Shown: one piece after another, positions 1-5,903 of the stretch
How positions within the stretch are numbered: the stretch's first letter is position 1
Layout of the letters: every line of letters starts with the position of its first letter
Source: Candidatus Competibacteraceae bacterium
GTDB taxonomy: Bacteria > Pseudomonadota > Gammaproteobacteria > Competibacterales > Competibacteraceae
Reading direction: 5' to 3'
Length of the DNA stretch: 8,528 bases
Assembly (NCBI GenBank): GCA_020445005.1
Contig: JAGRHM010000179.1
Span: forward strand, 1 to 8,528
Position numbers and translations under genes: made by a program
The notes under the pieces: generated by a model
The model's input: the letters and a program-made list of their open reading frames with translations, nothing else
Database searches by the model: none
Told to the model about the DNA's origin: nothing

Positions 1-806
1 TTCTCGAGTTCAAACCGGCCCTTCGCCACGACGCCAAGATCGGTGTCCGCCGCTTCGATGATGGTTCCATTGGCCGCAACCCAGGCGATATGATGGTCGG
101 CCTTCACCAGAATATCACCATCCATCAATGTCTCGGGCTTACGTCCTGCGCTGAAATCGTAAACCTTCGAACCCGTCATGGGTTGGCTGGGCGTGCGCCA
201 TTGCGCGATTTCAAGTTGGATGACCTTACCGGTCGCCTGCCACAAACAGTAGCTGATAAACCCAATACAATCGAAATGGCGAATGCCTTTGCAAGACTGT
301 CCCCACACCAGCTTGCCGCCGATATCGCCGCCGCGTGCTGGCCCGTAGACGCGGCGTGGAGTGAACTGCCCGTAGTAATTGGTCCAGGCCGTGGGATGCT
401 TGCCCTTGAGAGAAGTCAGGTAATTATTGAGATCCCAGTCCGAAGGTGAGGCGGGTCGAGCACCATCGAAATTGTTGTAGTTACCGCCGCAAATACAGTG
501 TCGCTTGACGAACATCTGCGCGGCCAACACTGCCAGATCCTGTGTTTTATCCTTCTGCTTATTCGAATCAAGACGCTTGGGGTCAGCCACCAATTTGAGG
601 TCTCGTCGGATCGGCAAGGGAGTGCCGTCGTTGCAGCCCGGCGTTGCGCCATAGGCACCGTTGATGTAATGGCAACCAACCAGACTGAGCGCGATTTGGA
701 CGATGCGCCCGCCGAGCGTGGGTTTTTTTGGCCTGATCGTGTCATCCCGCTTGGCGTGGGTCGTCTCGACCGTGCGCGGTTCGCGGTGACGATGGAAAGT
801 TTCCAT
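1..806 (-). CDS. NlpC/P60-type cysteine peptidase (partial, C-terminus beyond left edge)
   Basis: The frame is open from an ATG at 806 to the left edge, giving 268 codons with no stop, so the C-terminus is missing. NlpC/P60 enzymes are papain-fold cysteine peptidases that usually cut peptide bonds in peptidoglycan stems. The match rests on two blocks: HFDCIGFISYC (Cys180 as candidate nucleophile) and DGDILVKADHHIAWV (His239 as candidate base), 59 residues apart as expected for the family. Residues 31-53 resemble the helix and GxxYxxG block that normally lies just before the catalytic Cys. Here about 120 extra residues separate the two, including Cys58 and a CIC at 104-106. The third catalytic position (often His after the second strand) appears to be Glu251. 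No signal peptide is visible; the N-terminus is charged and hydrophilic. The gene lies 87 bp downstream of the peptidoglycan-binding gene on the same strand. An amidase or other papain-fold hydrolase is possible; the exact substrate is unknown. Confidence 0.8.
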   Translation of the reverse strand, partial: METFHRHREPRTVETTHAKRDDTIRPKKPTLGGRIVQIALSLVGCHYINGAYGATPGCNDGTPLPIRRDLKLVADPKRLDSNKQKDKTQDLAVLAAQMFVKRHCICGGNYNNFDGARPASPSDWDLNNYLTSLKGKHPTAWTNYYGQFTPRRVYGPARGGDIGGKLVWGQSCKGIRHFDCIGFISYCLWQATGKVIQLEIAQWRTPSQPMTGSKVYDFSAGRKPETLMDGDILVKADHHIAWVAANGTIIEAADTDLGVVAKGRFELE

Positions 807-811
807 GGTTG

Positions 812-818
812 CCTCCTC
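812..818 (-). promoter_or_regulatory. Strong ribosome binding site of the NlpC/P60 gene
   Basis: On the minus strand GAGGAGG lies 5 nt before the ATG at 806. This near-perfect Shine-Dalgarno fixes the start and supports this frame as the real gene, against overlapping open frames in the same region. Confidence 0.8.
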
Positions 819-893
819 GGTTCGAAATGAACATCCCAGACCATATATTGAAACCTTAGCATGTGGTTAGGTACGAGTAGCGTGCCCTGCAAG

Positions 894-1934
894 CTAAAAT
901 TTCGGAAAAAGGCAGCCGCAGTCGTCGAAGAGCGCATTCGCGACATCTTTCAAGGCTTGCAGTGCCTTTTCAAGCTTGACTAGCGCCTTTTGTACCGTGA
1001 CTAAAAGCGCACGCCGTTCAAGTTCGGAAATTTGGAGCAAGCGAATAGTCGCTGTCGCAATGGCCTGGGTAGCCTCACGAAGCGCGGATGTAAATTCCGT
1101 GTCCTTTTGGTCAAATTCATCCATGCGCTCGCGACACTTCGGTTTAGGGTTTGGATTGGTTTCTTTGCAGCGTTTTACCAGGCGACGTACATTGCTAGCT
1201 TCCTGGTTAGCGCTAAGCGCCGCTTCCGCCGCCGCTTCCAGGGCAGCCTGAACGAGGCGGGATACTTCCTTTCGGAAGTCTTCGGAAACGATACAAAGAA
1301 GTAAGATCAAGGCAAGTGCCGCGATTGCGATCTCAAGAGCGGTAATAGCAGCCCCGGCGGCGACCGCGGGGGCCGCGGCGAAAACAATCGGCCCCCGCGC
1401 GAATCCGATTTCCATTAGATGAAGGGAGCCCCGATCATATTCAGCACGAATCCGACCGCCGAAATTCAAGTTGCCTTTCGTGGCTAGGGCTGCTGCCGCA
1501 CGAAGCGATTCAAAACGGACGCGAAGTGGCATGCTGACATAGATATTTCTCGGCCCCAGTGCGGTGTCCATTCTCACAAGCGTCGCCAAAATCGCAGCGC
1601 CCACCTGTGGACTCTGATCTTCTCCAGGGTTCGGCGCATTCGACATCGCTTGGTCGAGCGCTATCATCGTCATCTTGCCAACGATATTGTCTGTCTTCGT
1701 CTGATAGCTACGATTGATGATGTTTCGTTTCTGCTTAAAAGCGAGCACGGCGGCGGCCGTTGCGGGGCCATAAATTCCATCGGGAGTAATGCCCGCGCCA
1801 TCCAGTTGTATCAACGCTATTTGGATTTTGCGAACGTGATCTCCTCGCGCACCCGGCACGATGTGAGCGGAGTCGGAAACCACAGCGGCTTCCAGTTTCG
1901 GATCACCACGGAACAACTGCGATTGAAGAGGCAT
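894..1934 (-). CDS. Peptidoglycan-binding-like domain protein with membrane segment and helical C-terminus
   Basis: This 346-residue protein has three parts. Residues about 28-95 resemble a PG_binding_1 domain: GDHVRKIQIAL, then DGIYGPATAAAVLAFK, then NIVGKMTMIALD, with a longer-than-usual link (NIINRSYQTK) before the last helix. I recognise this variant from hypothetical proteins of Proteobacteria, but its function is not established. Residues about 183-214 form a long Ala/Ile/Leu-rich hydrophobic stretch, likely a membrane segment. Residues 217-335 are Ala-, Lys- and Glu-rich and probably helical or coiled coil, interrupted by a Pro/Asn-rich loop bounded by Cys256 and Cys267; the C-terminus carries CGC at 339-341. 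There is no N-terminal signal peptide. An in-frame stop at 1953-1955 makes the ATG at 1934 the only nearby start, although its ribosome binding site is weak (GGGG about 13 nt upstream). The NlpC/P60 gene follows on the same strand, so a shared transcript is likely. A role in delivering or anchoring the peptidase at the wall is inference. Confidence 0.72.
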   Translation of the reverse strand: MPLQSQLFRGDPKLEAAVVSDSAHIVPGARGDHVRKIQIALIQLDGAGITPDGIYGPATAAAVLAFKQKRNIINRSYQTKTDNIVGKMTMIALDQAMSNAPNPGEDQSPQVGAAILATLVRMDTALGPRNIYVSMPLRVRFESLRAAAALATKGNLNFGGRIRAEYDRGSLHLMEIGFARGPIVFAAAPAVAAGAAITALEIAIAALALILLLCIVSEDFRKEVSRLVQAALEAAAEAALSANQEASNVRRLVKRCKETNPNPKPKCRERMDEFDQKDTEFTSALREATQAIATATIRLLQISELERRALLVTVQKALVKLEKALQALKDVANALFDDCGCLFPKF

Positions 1935-2051
1935 AAGAATATTTCTACCCCGTTAAACGCTAATTTCATAAAGGCTATACAGGAATGATTCAGTCTCACC
2001 CTACAGCCGTTACCGAAAATCGCTCAATACGCTCGACTAAGGAGAGTCATC

Positions 2052-2082
2052 TTTACTAACCACATATGATAGATAATATAAT
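2052..2082 (+). promoter_or_regulatory. Candidate sigma-70 promoter for the sugar kinase
   Basis: A perfect TATAAT at 2077-2082 is preceded by TTTACT at 2052-2057 (4 of 6 to the -35 consensus) with a 19-bp spacer, slightly long. It would start a transcript near 2089 with a leader of roughly 115 nt before the ATG at 2206. The AT-rich context makes chance matches likely; TATAAA at 2155-2160 is an alternative -10. Confidence 0.35.
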
Positions 2083-2133
2083 CAAGCTATTATTTCCTTT
2101 GCATCTTTGCTCGGAAAACGCGACCAACATGTT

Positions 2134-2146
2134 TTGGATAGACCAT
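2134..2146. promoter_or_regulatory. Possible GntR/HutC-type operator
   Basis: The stretch TTGGATAGACCAT has TGG and CCA arms around a 5-bp centre. HutC-subfamily regulators such as NagR and DasR bind sites close to TGGTCTAGACCA or TGGTATAGACCA; this copy is one base short in the centre. It lies between the candidate promoter and the kinase start, where a repressor site would work. The nearby HutC-family gene at 3122-3892 is the obvious candidate binder. Spacing matters for dimer binding, so the missing base is a real objection. Confidence 0.28.
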
Positions 2147-2170
2147 TTTAATACTATAAAAAACTATTTT

Positions 2171-2180
2171 GTCAATTGAC
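2171..2180. repeat. Perfect 10-bp palindrome upstream of the kinase
   Basis: GTCAATTGAC reads the same on both strands and lies 25 bp before the kinase ATG, just ahead of its ribosome binding site. It could be a half-buried operator or a chance palindrome. It also contains a TTG that would extend the kinase frame by ten codons, but that start lacks a good ribosome binding site. Confidence 0.35.
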
Positions 2181-2196
2181 TCCAAGAATATTTATT

Positions 2197-2202
2197 GGAG
2201 GG
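2197..2202 (+). promoter_or_regulatory. Ribosome binding site of the sugar kinase
   Basis: GGAGGG lies 3 nt before the ATG at 2206. The spacing is tight but the match is strong, and the protein that follows begins at the usual ribokinase N-terminal strand. It favours ATG 2206 over the upstream in-frame TTG at 2176. Confidence 0.65.
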
Positions 2203-2205
2203 CAT

Positions 2206-3150
2206 ATGCGCGCCTTCGTGCTTGGCAACTACATGAACGCCAACTTTTTATACGTGGATCGCCTGCCGCTGGCCGGCGAATCCTTAGCAGCCACGCGCAT
2301 CTTCCAGGAACACGGTGGCAAAGGGTTGAACTTGGCCGTGGGCTTGCACCGGCTGGGCGTTGCCGTGGACCTGCTGATAGCGGTAGGAGCGGATGAAGCA
2401 GGCGCGGCGGTCACGCGCCGACTCGCTGAGGAAGGAATAGACACGATGCGGGTTTTAACTTTGGGATCGCATTCGGGTTATGGTGTCGGTTTCATCGCCC
2501 CGGACGGCCGCAACTTTCTGGCGGCTCATCTTGGCGCGAACGCCTTGTTGACTACCGAGCATGTCGAGCAGGCGCGCGATGTTATTGGCAACGCTGATTC
2601 GGTGCTGGCGTCATTTGAAATTCCCAACCCCGTAATCCTGAATGCTTTCCATCTGGCGCGTCGGCTAAGCAAGCAGACTTGTCTGAATCCCTCGCCGTGG
2701 CGTCAAATCGACAACGAGTTACTGGCGCTGACCGATGTGCTAGTGGTCAATGCCAGCGAAGCAGCGCTGATGTTCAATCAACCGGATTTGGAGAAGCTGA
2801 CCCGGAAGGACTGGTTAGAACGACTGCCCGCCCTGGCCCAACGAATAAGCTGGCAGGGTCGGTTGCTGGTCGTTACCCTGGCTGATGCGGGTTGCGTCGC
2901 TCTCGATGAGGCGGATACGGCCGTGAGCCAACCCGCCTACCCGATCCAGCAGGTCGACGCCACCGGCGCCGGCGATGCTTTTGGTTCTGGATTGGTATGG
3001 TCACTACTACGTGGTCTACCTCTTACCGAAGCCTTGCGCATCAGCAATGCCTGCGGCGCGCTCATCGCCGCCCGCGAGGGCATCCTGGATGGCCTGCCCC
3101 GGCGCGCGGAAGTGGAGGCTTTTATGGCAGCGGCGGCTGTTCCAGATTGA
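2206..3150 (+). CDS. Ribokinase-like PfkB-family sugar kinase
   Basis: A 314-residue protein of normal length for the ribokinase/PfkB family, which transfers the ATP gamma-phosphate to a sugar or nucleoside hydroxyl in the cytoplasm. The first signature is GGKGLNLAVGLHRLG (37-51) and the second is DATGAGDAF (251-259), with Asp257 as catalytic base and the GAGD anion hole. It tracks E. coli ribokinase through HLGANALL (108-115), Glu138, LNPSPW and the VNASEA block (181-186). One pocket residue differs: the N-terminal NxD of ribokinase (Asp16 in E. coli) is NAN here (Asn13). The substrate is therefore uncertain; ribose is only one option. I chose ATG 2206 for its ribosome binding site; an in-frame TTG at 2176 would add ten residues. 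No transporter or other sugar gene is visible beside it. Its last 29 bp overlap the opposite-strand GntR gene, which probably regulates it (inference). Confidence 0.92.
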   Translation: MRAFVLGNYMNANFLYVDRLPLAGESLAATRIFQEHGGKGLNLAVGLHRLGVAVDLLIAVGADEAGAAVTRRLAEEGIDTMRVLTLGSHSGYGVGFIAPDGRNFLAAHLGANALLTTEHVEQARDVIGNADSVLASFEIPNPVILNAFHLARRLSKQTCLNPSPWRQIDNELLALTDVLVVNASEAALMFNQPDLEKLTRKDWLERLPALAQRISWQGRLLVVTLADAGCVALDEADTAVSQPAYPIQQVDATGAGDAFGSGLVWSLLRGLPLTEALRISNACGALIAAREGILDGLPRRAEVEAFMAAAAVPD

Positions 3151-3892
3151 GCGTGAGCCGGTAAGCATAGGCATCGCCACGAAAAGTGCCTTCGACATAT
3201 TCGATCATTTGCCGGGAAGCGCTATACGTTTTGCGCTTCAAGAGCAGGCATGGGCCAGGCTCGGCGAATTCGAACACCGCCATTTCCTCGGGGGAACTCA
3301 TGACGGCCTCAATCGTTTGTTCGCCACAGGTCAGGGCGATGCCACAATGTTCATAGAGATACTGGTAGGCTGAACCCACGACATTCCACTCAGCCAGCGC
3401 CGGGGCAGCGCTCAAGTCATACCAGGCGACTTCCCGCGACAGCGGTGTGCCATCGCCCAGCCGTACCCGCACCAGACGCAGGAATTGCGCGGTGGTTGGG
3501 CGCTCAAACAGCGAGGACAGGGTGCGATCCGTCACGATGCCCCGTTCCATCAGGCGGGTCGACGGCTTCATACCCAATTCCCGCATTTCCTCGGTGAACC
3601 CCTTGAGACGGCCCAGGCGTGGCGACAAACGCGGCGGCGCCTTGACCGCCACGCCCGCGCGCCCATTCGTTGACAGGTAATCCTTGGCCCGCAACTCATC
3701 GTAGGCCCGGCGCACCGTCGTGCGACTAAGTTGCAGTTTTTTGGCCAACACCCGTTCAGAGGGCAGACTCTGGCCTGCCGGAACCTCTCCCAATTCAATG
3801 AGCTGGGTCAGCTTCTGCGCCACCTGCAGGTAGCTGGGCTCGGCTATTTCGCGGTCGGGGACTAAATGCTCGATCAGTTGCTCTGATTTCAT
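3122..3892 (-). CDS. GntR-family transcriptional regulator, HutC subfamily (UTRA domain)
   Basis: This 256-residue regulator has an N-terminal winged helix-turn-helix (about 20-83), including LPSERVLAKKLQLSRTTVRR and the wing NGRAGVAVK. A UTRA effector-binding domain follows (about 93-250), marked by GFTEEMRELGMKP, SREVAWYDL, EQTIEAV and a C-terminal IEYVEGTFRGDAY strand pair. HutC-type proteins bind DNA as dimers and are usually released or retuned by small metabolites, often sugar phosphates or amino-acid derivatives. The start is set at ATG 3892, 25 bp after the rarA stop. No good Shine-Dalgarno is visible, so translation may depend on rarA; a GTG one codon upstream is also possible. Its convergent neighbour is the sugar kinase, whose product could be the effector; that link is inference. 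It lies at the end of the ftsK-lolA-rarA run, so read-through could supply basal expression. Confidence 0.93.
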   Translation of the reverse strand: MKSEQLIEHLVPDREIAEPSYLQVAQKLTQLIELGEVPAGQSLPSERVLAKKLQLSRTTVRRAYDELRAKDYLSTNGRAGVAVKAPPRLSPRLGRLKGFTEEMRELGMKPSTRLMERGIVTDRTLSSLFERPTTAQFLRLVRVRLGDGTPLSREVAWYDLSAAPALAEWNVVGSAYQYLYEHCGIALTCGEQTIEAVMSSPEEMAVFEFAEPGPCLLLKRKTYSASRQMIEYVEGTFRGDAYAYRLTLNLEQPPLP

Positions 3893-3917
3893 CACGGTTA
3901 CAGGGTCTTGAGGTGAT

Positions 3918-5231
3918 TTATCCGTAACGCTGCTGGCGGCTTTCTCGATCCCATTCCCGCAACCGCTCAAGCTTCTCGGCGATGCGCCCCTCCAACCCGT
4001 TGGCGGTGGGCTGATAGTAACGCGCGTCCTTGAGCGGCTCCGGGAAATAACATTCCCCGGCGGCATAGGCATGGGGCTCATCATGCGCATAACGATACCC
4101 CTCGCCATACCCCAGGTCTTGCATCAGCCCGGTCGGCGCATTGCGCAGATGCGGCGGCACGTCCAGGGTTCCATAGCGCTCGGCATCCCGGCGGGCGGCC
4201 TTGAACGCGGTATAGACGGCGTTGCTTTTCGCCGCAACCGCCAGATACACCACCGCTTGCGCAATAGCCAAGTTACCCTCTGGATTACCCAACCGCTCCT
4301 GAGCTTCCCAAGCGTTCAGCGCCAACTGCAAGGCGCGCGGATCAGCGTTGCCAATATCCTCGCTGGCCATCCGCACGACCCGCCGGGCGATATACAGAGG
4401 ATCGCAACCGCCATCCAGCATCCGCGCCAGCCAGTACAAGGCCGCGTCTGGACTGCTACCACGCACCGCCTTGTGCAACGCCGAAATCTGGTCATAAAAC
4501 AGATCGCCGCCGCGGTCGAAGCGCCGCCCAGCTCCATCACTCACCACCGTGACCAACGCCCTGTCCAGGGGCATCTCGCGCGCTTCCGCCAGTTCCGCCG
4601 CCAGCTCCAGCCAGATCAGCGCCCGGCGAGCATCGCCATCGGCCGCTTGCGCTAAACGCAACCGCGCCTCGTCAGTCAGCGACCCGCGACCCGCTAGCCC
4701 CTGTTCAGGATCGCAGAGCGCCCGCTCCACGACCTGGTTGATCGCAGCGATCTCCAGACTCTGCAACACATAAACCCGCACACGCGACAGCAAGGCGTTG
4801 TTCAGCGCGAAGCTGGGATTTTCCGTAGTCGCGCCAATAAAAATCAGCGCGCCGTTTTCAACGTAGGGCAAAAAAGCATCCTGCTGGGCCTTGTTGAACC
4901 GATGCACTTCGTCCACAAACAATACGGTGCGACGTTGTCGTTCCCGCCACAGGGTTTGCGCCTGCTCCACGGCCGCCCGCAGGTCGCGCACCCCGGCCAT
5001 CACTGCCGACAAGCGGATAAACGCCGCCTGACTGGCGTTCGCCAACAACTCGGCTAGCGTGGTTTTGCCAGCGCCGGGTGGTCCCCACAGCACCATAGAA
5101 TGAGGTTGGCCGCGTTCGATCGCCACCCGCAGCGGCTTACCCGGCGCCAACAAATGGGCCTGGCCGACAAACTCATCCAGGCGACGTGGCCTTAACCGAT
5201 CAGCCAGCGGGCGACGGGGATCACCCGGCAT
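3918..5231 (-). CDS. rarA: Replication-associated recombination protein A (AAA+ ATPase)
   Basis: RarA (MgsA) is a cytoplasmic AAA+ ATPase, related to clamp-loader subunits and eukaryotic WRNIP1, that acts on stalled replication forks and interacts with SSB. The 437-residue product is close to the roughly 450 usual for the family. Visible motifs are Walker A GPPGAGKT (50-57), Walker B LFVDEVHRFNKAQQDAFLP (104-122), sensor 1 GATTENPSFALN (133-144), Arg finger LLSR (147-150) and sensor 2 GDARRAL (199-205). The MgsA-type C-terminal region follows, with YDQISALHKAVRGSSPDAA (246-264) and ASEDIGNADPRAL. The ATG at 5231 lies inside the end of lolA, an 11-bp overlap; a TTG at 5237 would add two residues. 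No strong Shine-Dalgarno is visible, so translational coupling to lolA is plausible. Order and strand match the conserved ftsK-lolA-rarA block. Confidence 0.97.
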   Translation of the reverse strand: MPGDPRRPLADRLRPRRLDEFVGQAHLLAPGKPLRVAIERGQPHSMVLWGPPGAGKTTLAELLANASQAAFIRLSAVMAGVRDLRAAVEQAQTLWRERQRRTVLFVDEVHRFNKAQQDAFLPYVENGALIFIGATTENPSFALNNALLSRVRVYVLQSLEIAAINQVVERALCDPEQGLAGRGSLTDEARLRLAQAADGDARRALIWLELAAELAEAREMPLDRALVTVVSDGAGRRFDRGGDLFYDQISALHKAVRGSSPDAALYWLARMLDGGCDPLYIARRVVRMASEDIGNADPRALQLALNAWEAQERLGNPEGNLAIAQAVVYLAVAAKSNAVYTAFKAARRDAERYGTLDVPPHLRNAPTGLMQDLGYGEGYRYAHDEPHAYAAGECYFPEPLKDARYYQPTANGLEGRIAEKLERLREWDRESRQQRYG

Positions 5232-5871
5232 CGCCAACTACGTCAACGCCCGGCGGCGGGGTAAATTGCAAGAGTCCTGGATCCAGCGCCGGATTGCGCT
5301 CCAGCTTCTGGAAATCCAGCCGGGTGCGCTGGCCGAAACCATCCTCCAGTTCCAGACTGACCAGCCGATCGCCCTTAAAAGCCACCCGCAATAACCGAAA
5401 TTCCGGCTGTGGCTGGCGCGGCGTCAGTTCGTACCAATCCAGTCCATCCCGCTGACGAACGGGACCGATGGTAAACGTCTCGTCAATAGGCGTCGCGCCG
5501 CTGAGCAAGGCCAGTGGGGTTGAACTCAGCGCCGTGTCCAGTTTACGAACGGTGACCTGCTCCAGATCAACATCATAGGCCCACAACCGCTCGCCATCGG
5601 CTACAATGATTTGTTCGGCAGGCGTCTGGTAGTCCCAGCGGAACTTGCCGGGCTTCTGCATCAGCATCTGGCCGCTGGACGTTTGCACCATCCGGGACTG
5701 TTCATCGAATACCCGCTGAATAAAATCCGCCCGCAGCGCGCGCAGATCGCGGAAATAGTCCTGCACCGGCGATTGAGGCGCGGACTGGACCGATAGCGTC
5801 GGACACCATCCCAGAATCAACATGAGCAGTATGAATGACCTTTGCCGAAGCCAATTACGATTACCCATCAT
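5221..5871 (-). CDS. lolA: Outer-membrane lipoprotein carrier protein LolA
   Basis: LolA is the periplasmic chaperone that takes lipoproteins from the LolCDE inner-membrane transporter to LolB at the outer membrane. The 216-residue precursor is near the usual size. The N-terminus is a Sec signal peptide: Arg-rich start, hydrophobic SFILLMLILGW, likely cleavage around residues 30-31. The family core is clear: DYFRDLRALRADFIQ (38-52), GQMLMQKPGKFRWDY (67-81), PAEQIIVADGERLWAYD (84-100) and LEQVTV. The start is ambiguous: the frame extends to a GTG at 5907 that overlaps the ftsK stop. ATG 5871 is preferred because GGAG lies 7 nt upstream and it gives a compact signal peptide; ATG 5868 is also possible. 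It follows ftsK by 32 bp on this start. Confidence 0.94.
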   Translation of the reverse strand: MMGNRNWLRQRSFILLMLILGWCPTLSVQSAPQSPVQDYFRDLRALRADFIQRVFDEQSRMVQTSSGQMLMQKPGKFRWDYQTPAEQIIVADGERLWAYDVDLEQVTVRKLDTALSSTPLALLSGATPIDETFTIGPVRQRDGLDWYELTPRQPQPEFRLLRVAFKGDRLVSLELEDGFGQRTRLDFQKLERNPALDPGLLQFTPPPGVDVVGDAG

Positions 5872-5878
5872 CAGGCGA

Positions 5879-5882
5879 CTCC
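5879..5882 (-). promoter_or_regulatory. Ribosome binding site favouring the lolA ATG at 5871
   Basis: Minus-strand GGAG lies 7 nt before ATG 5871. It supports a LolA precursor starting MMGNRNW, 12 residues shorter than the GTG-initiated alternative at 5907. Confidence 0.5.
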
Positions 5883-5903
5883 AACTCAAATACGCAAAAT
5901 TTC

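Larger units (their letters stand above)
1935..2205. other. AT-rich divergent intergenic region
   Basis: These 271 bp separate the leftward peptidoglycan-binding gene from the rightward kinase. The part from about 2050 to 2196 is clearly more AT-rich than either flank. It holds a candidate promoter and two operator-like elements toward the kinase. I could not pick a convincing promoter for the leftward genes, although one must lie here if they form their own unit. No small gene with a credible ribosome binding site was seen. Confidence 0.8.

Noticed and set aside
840..893. A possible terminator or separate promoter between the two left-hand genes.
   Set aside because: No stable stem followed by a T-run and no convincing -35/-10 pair was seen on the minus strand, so I treat the two genes as one probable transcript.
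416..946. A 176-codon open frame on the minus strand spanning the start of the NlpC/P60 gene.
   Set aside because: It overlaps the NlpC/P60 frame, which has catalytic motifs and a strong ribosome binding site, and also runs into the end of the upstream gene. Its protein looks like an out-of-frame translation rich in Arg and Ser.
861..2065. Inverted copies of CTAACCACAT at 861-870 and 2056-2065 flanking the peptidoglycan-binding gene, as if bounding a cassette.
   Set aside because: A 10-bp match is expected many times by chance in a window this size. The flanks do not extend the match and there are no target-site duplications or transposase.
4071..4655. A 194-codon plus-strand open frame opposite rarA.
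   Set aside because: It is a shadow of the well-conserved rarA gene, with no recognisable domain and the same antisense composition.
5801..5871. A Cys in the LolA leader (GWCP) hinting at a lipoprotein signal.
   Set aside because: The residue before Cys is Trp, which does not fit a lipobox, and LolA is a soluble periplasmic protein.
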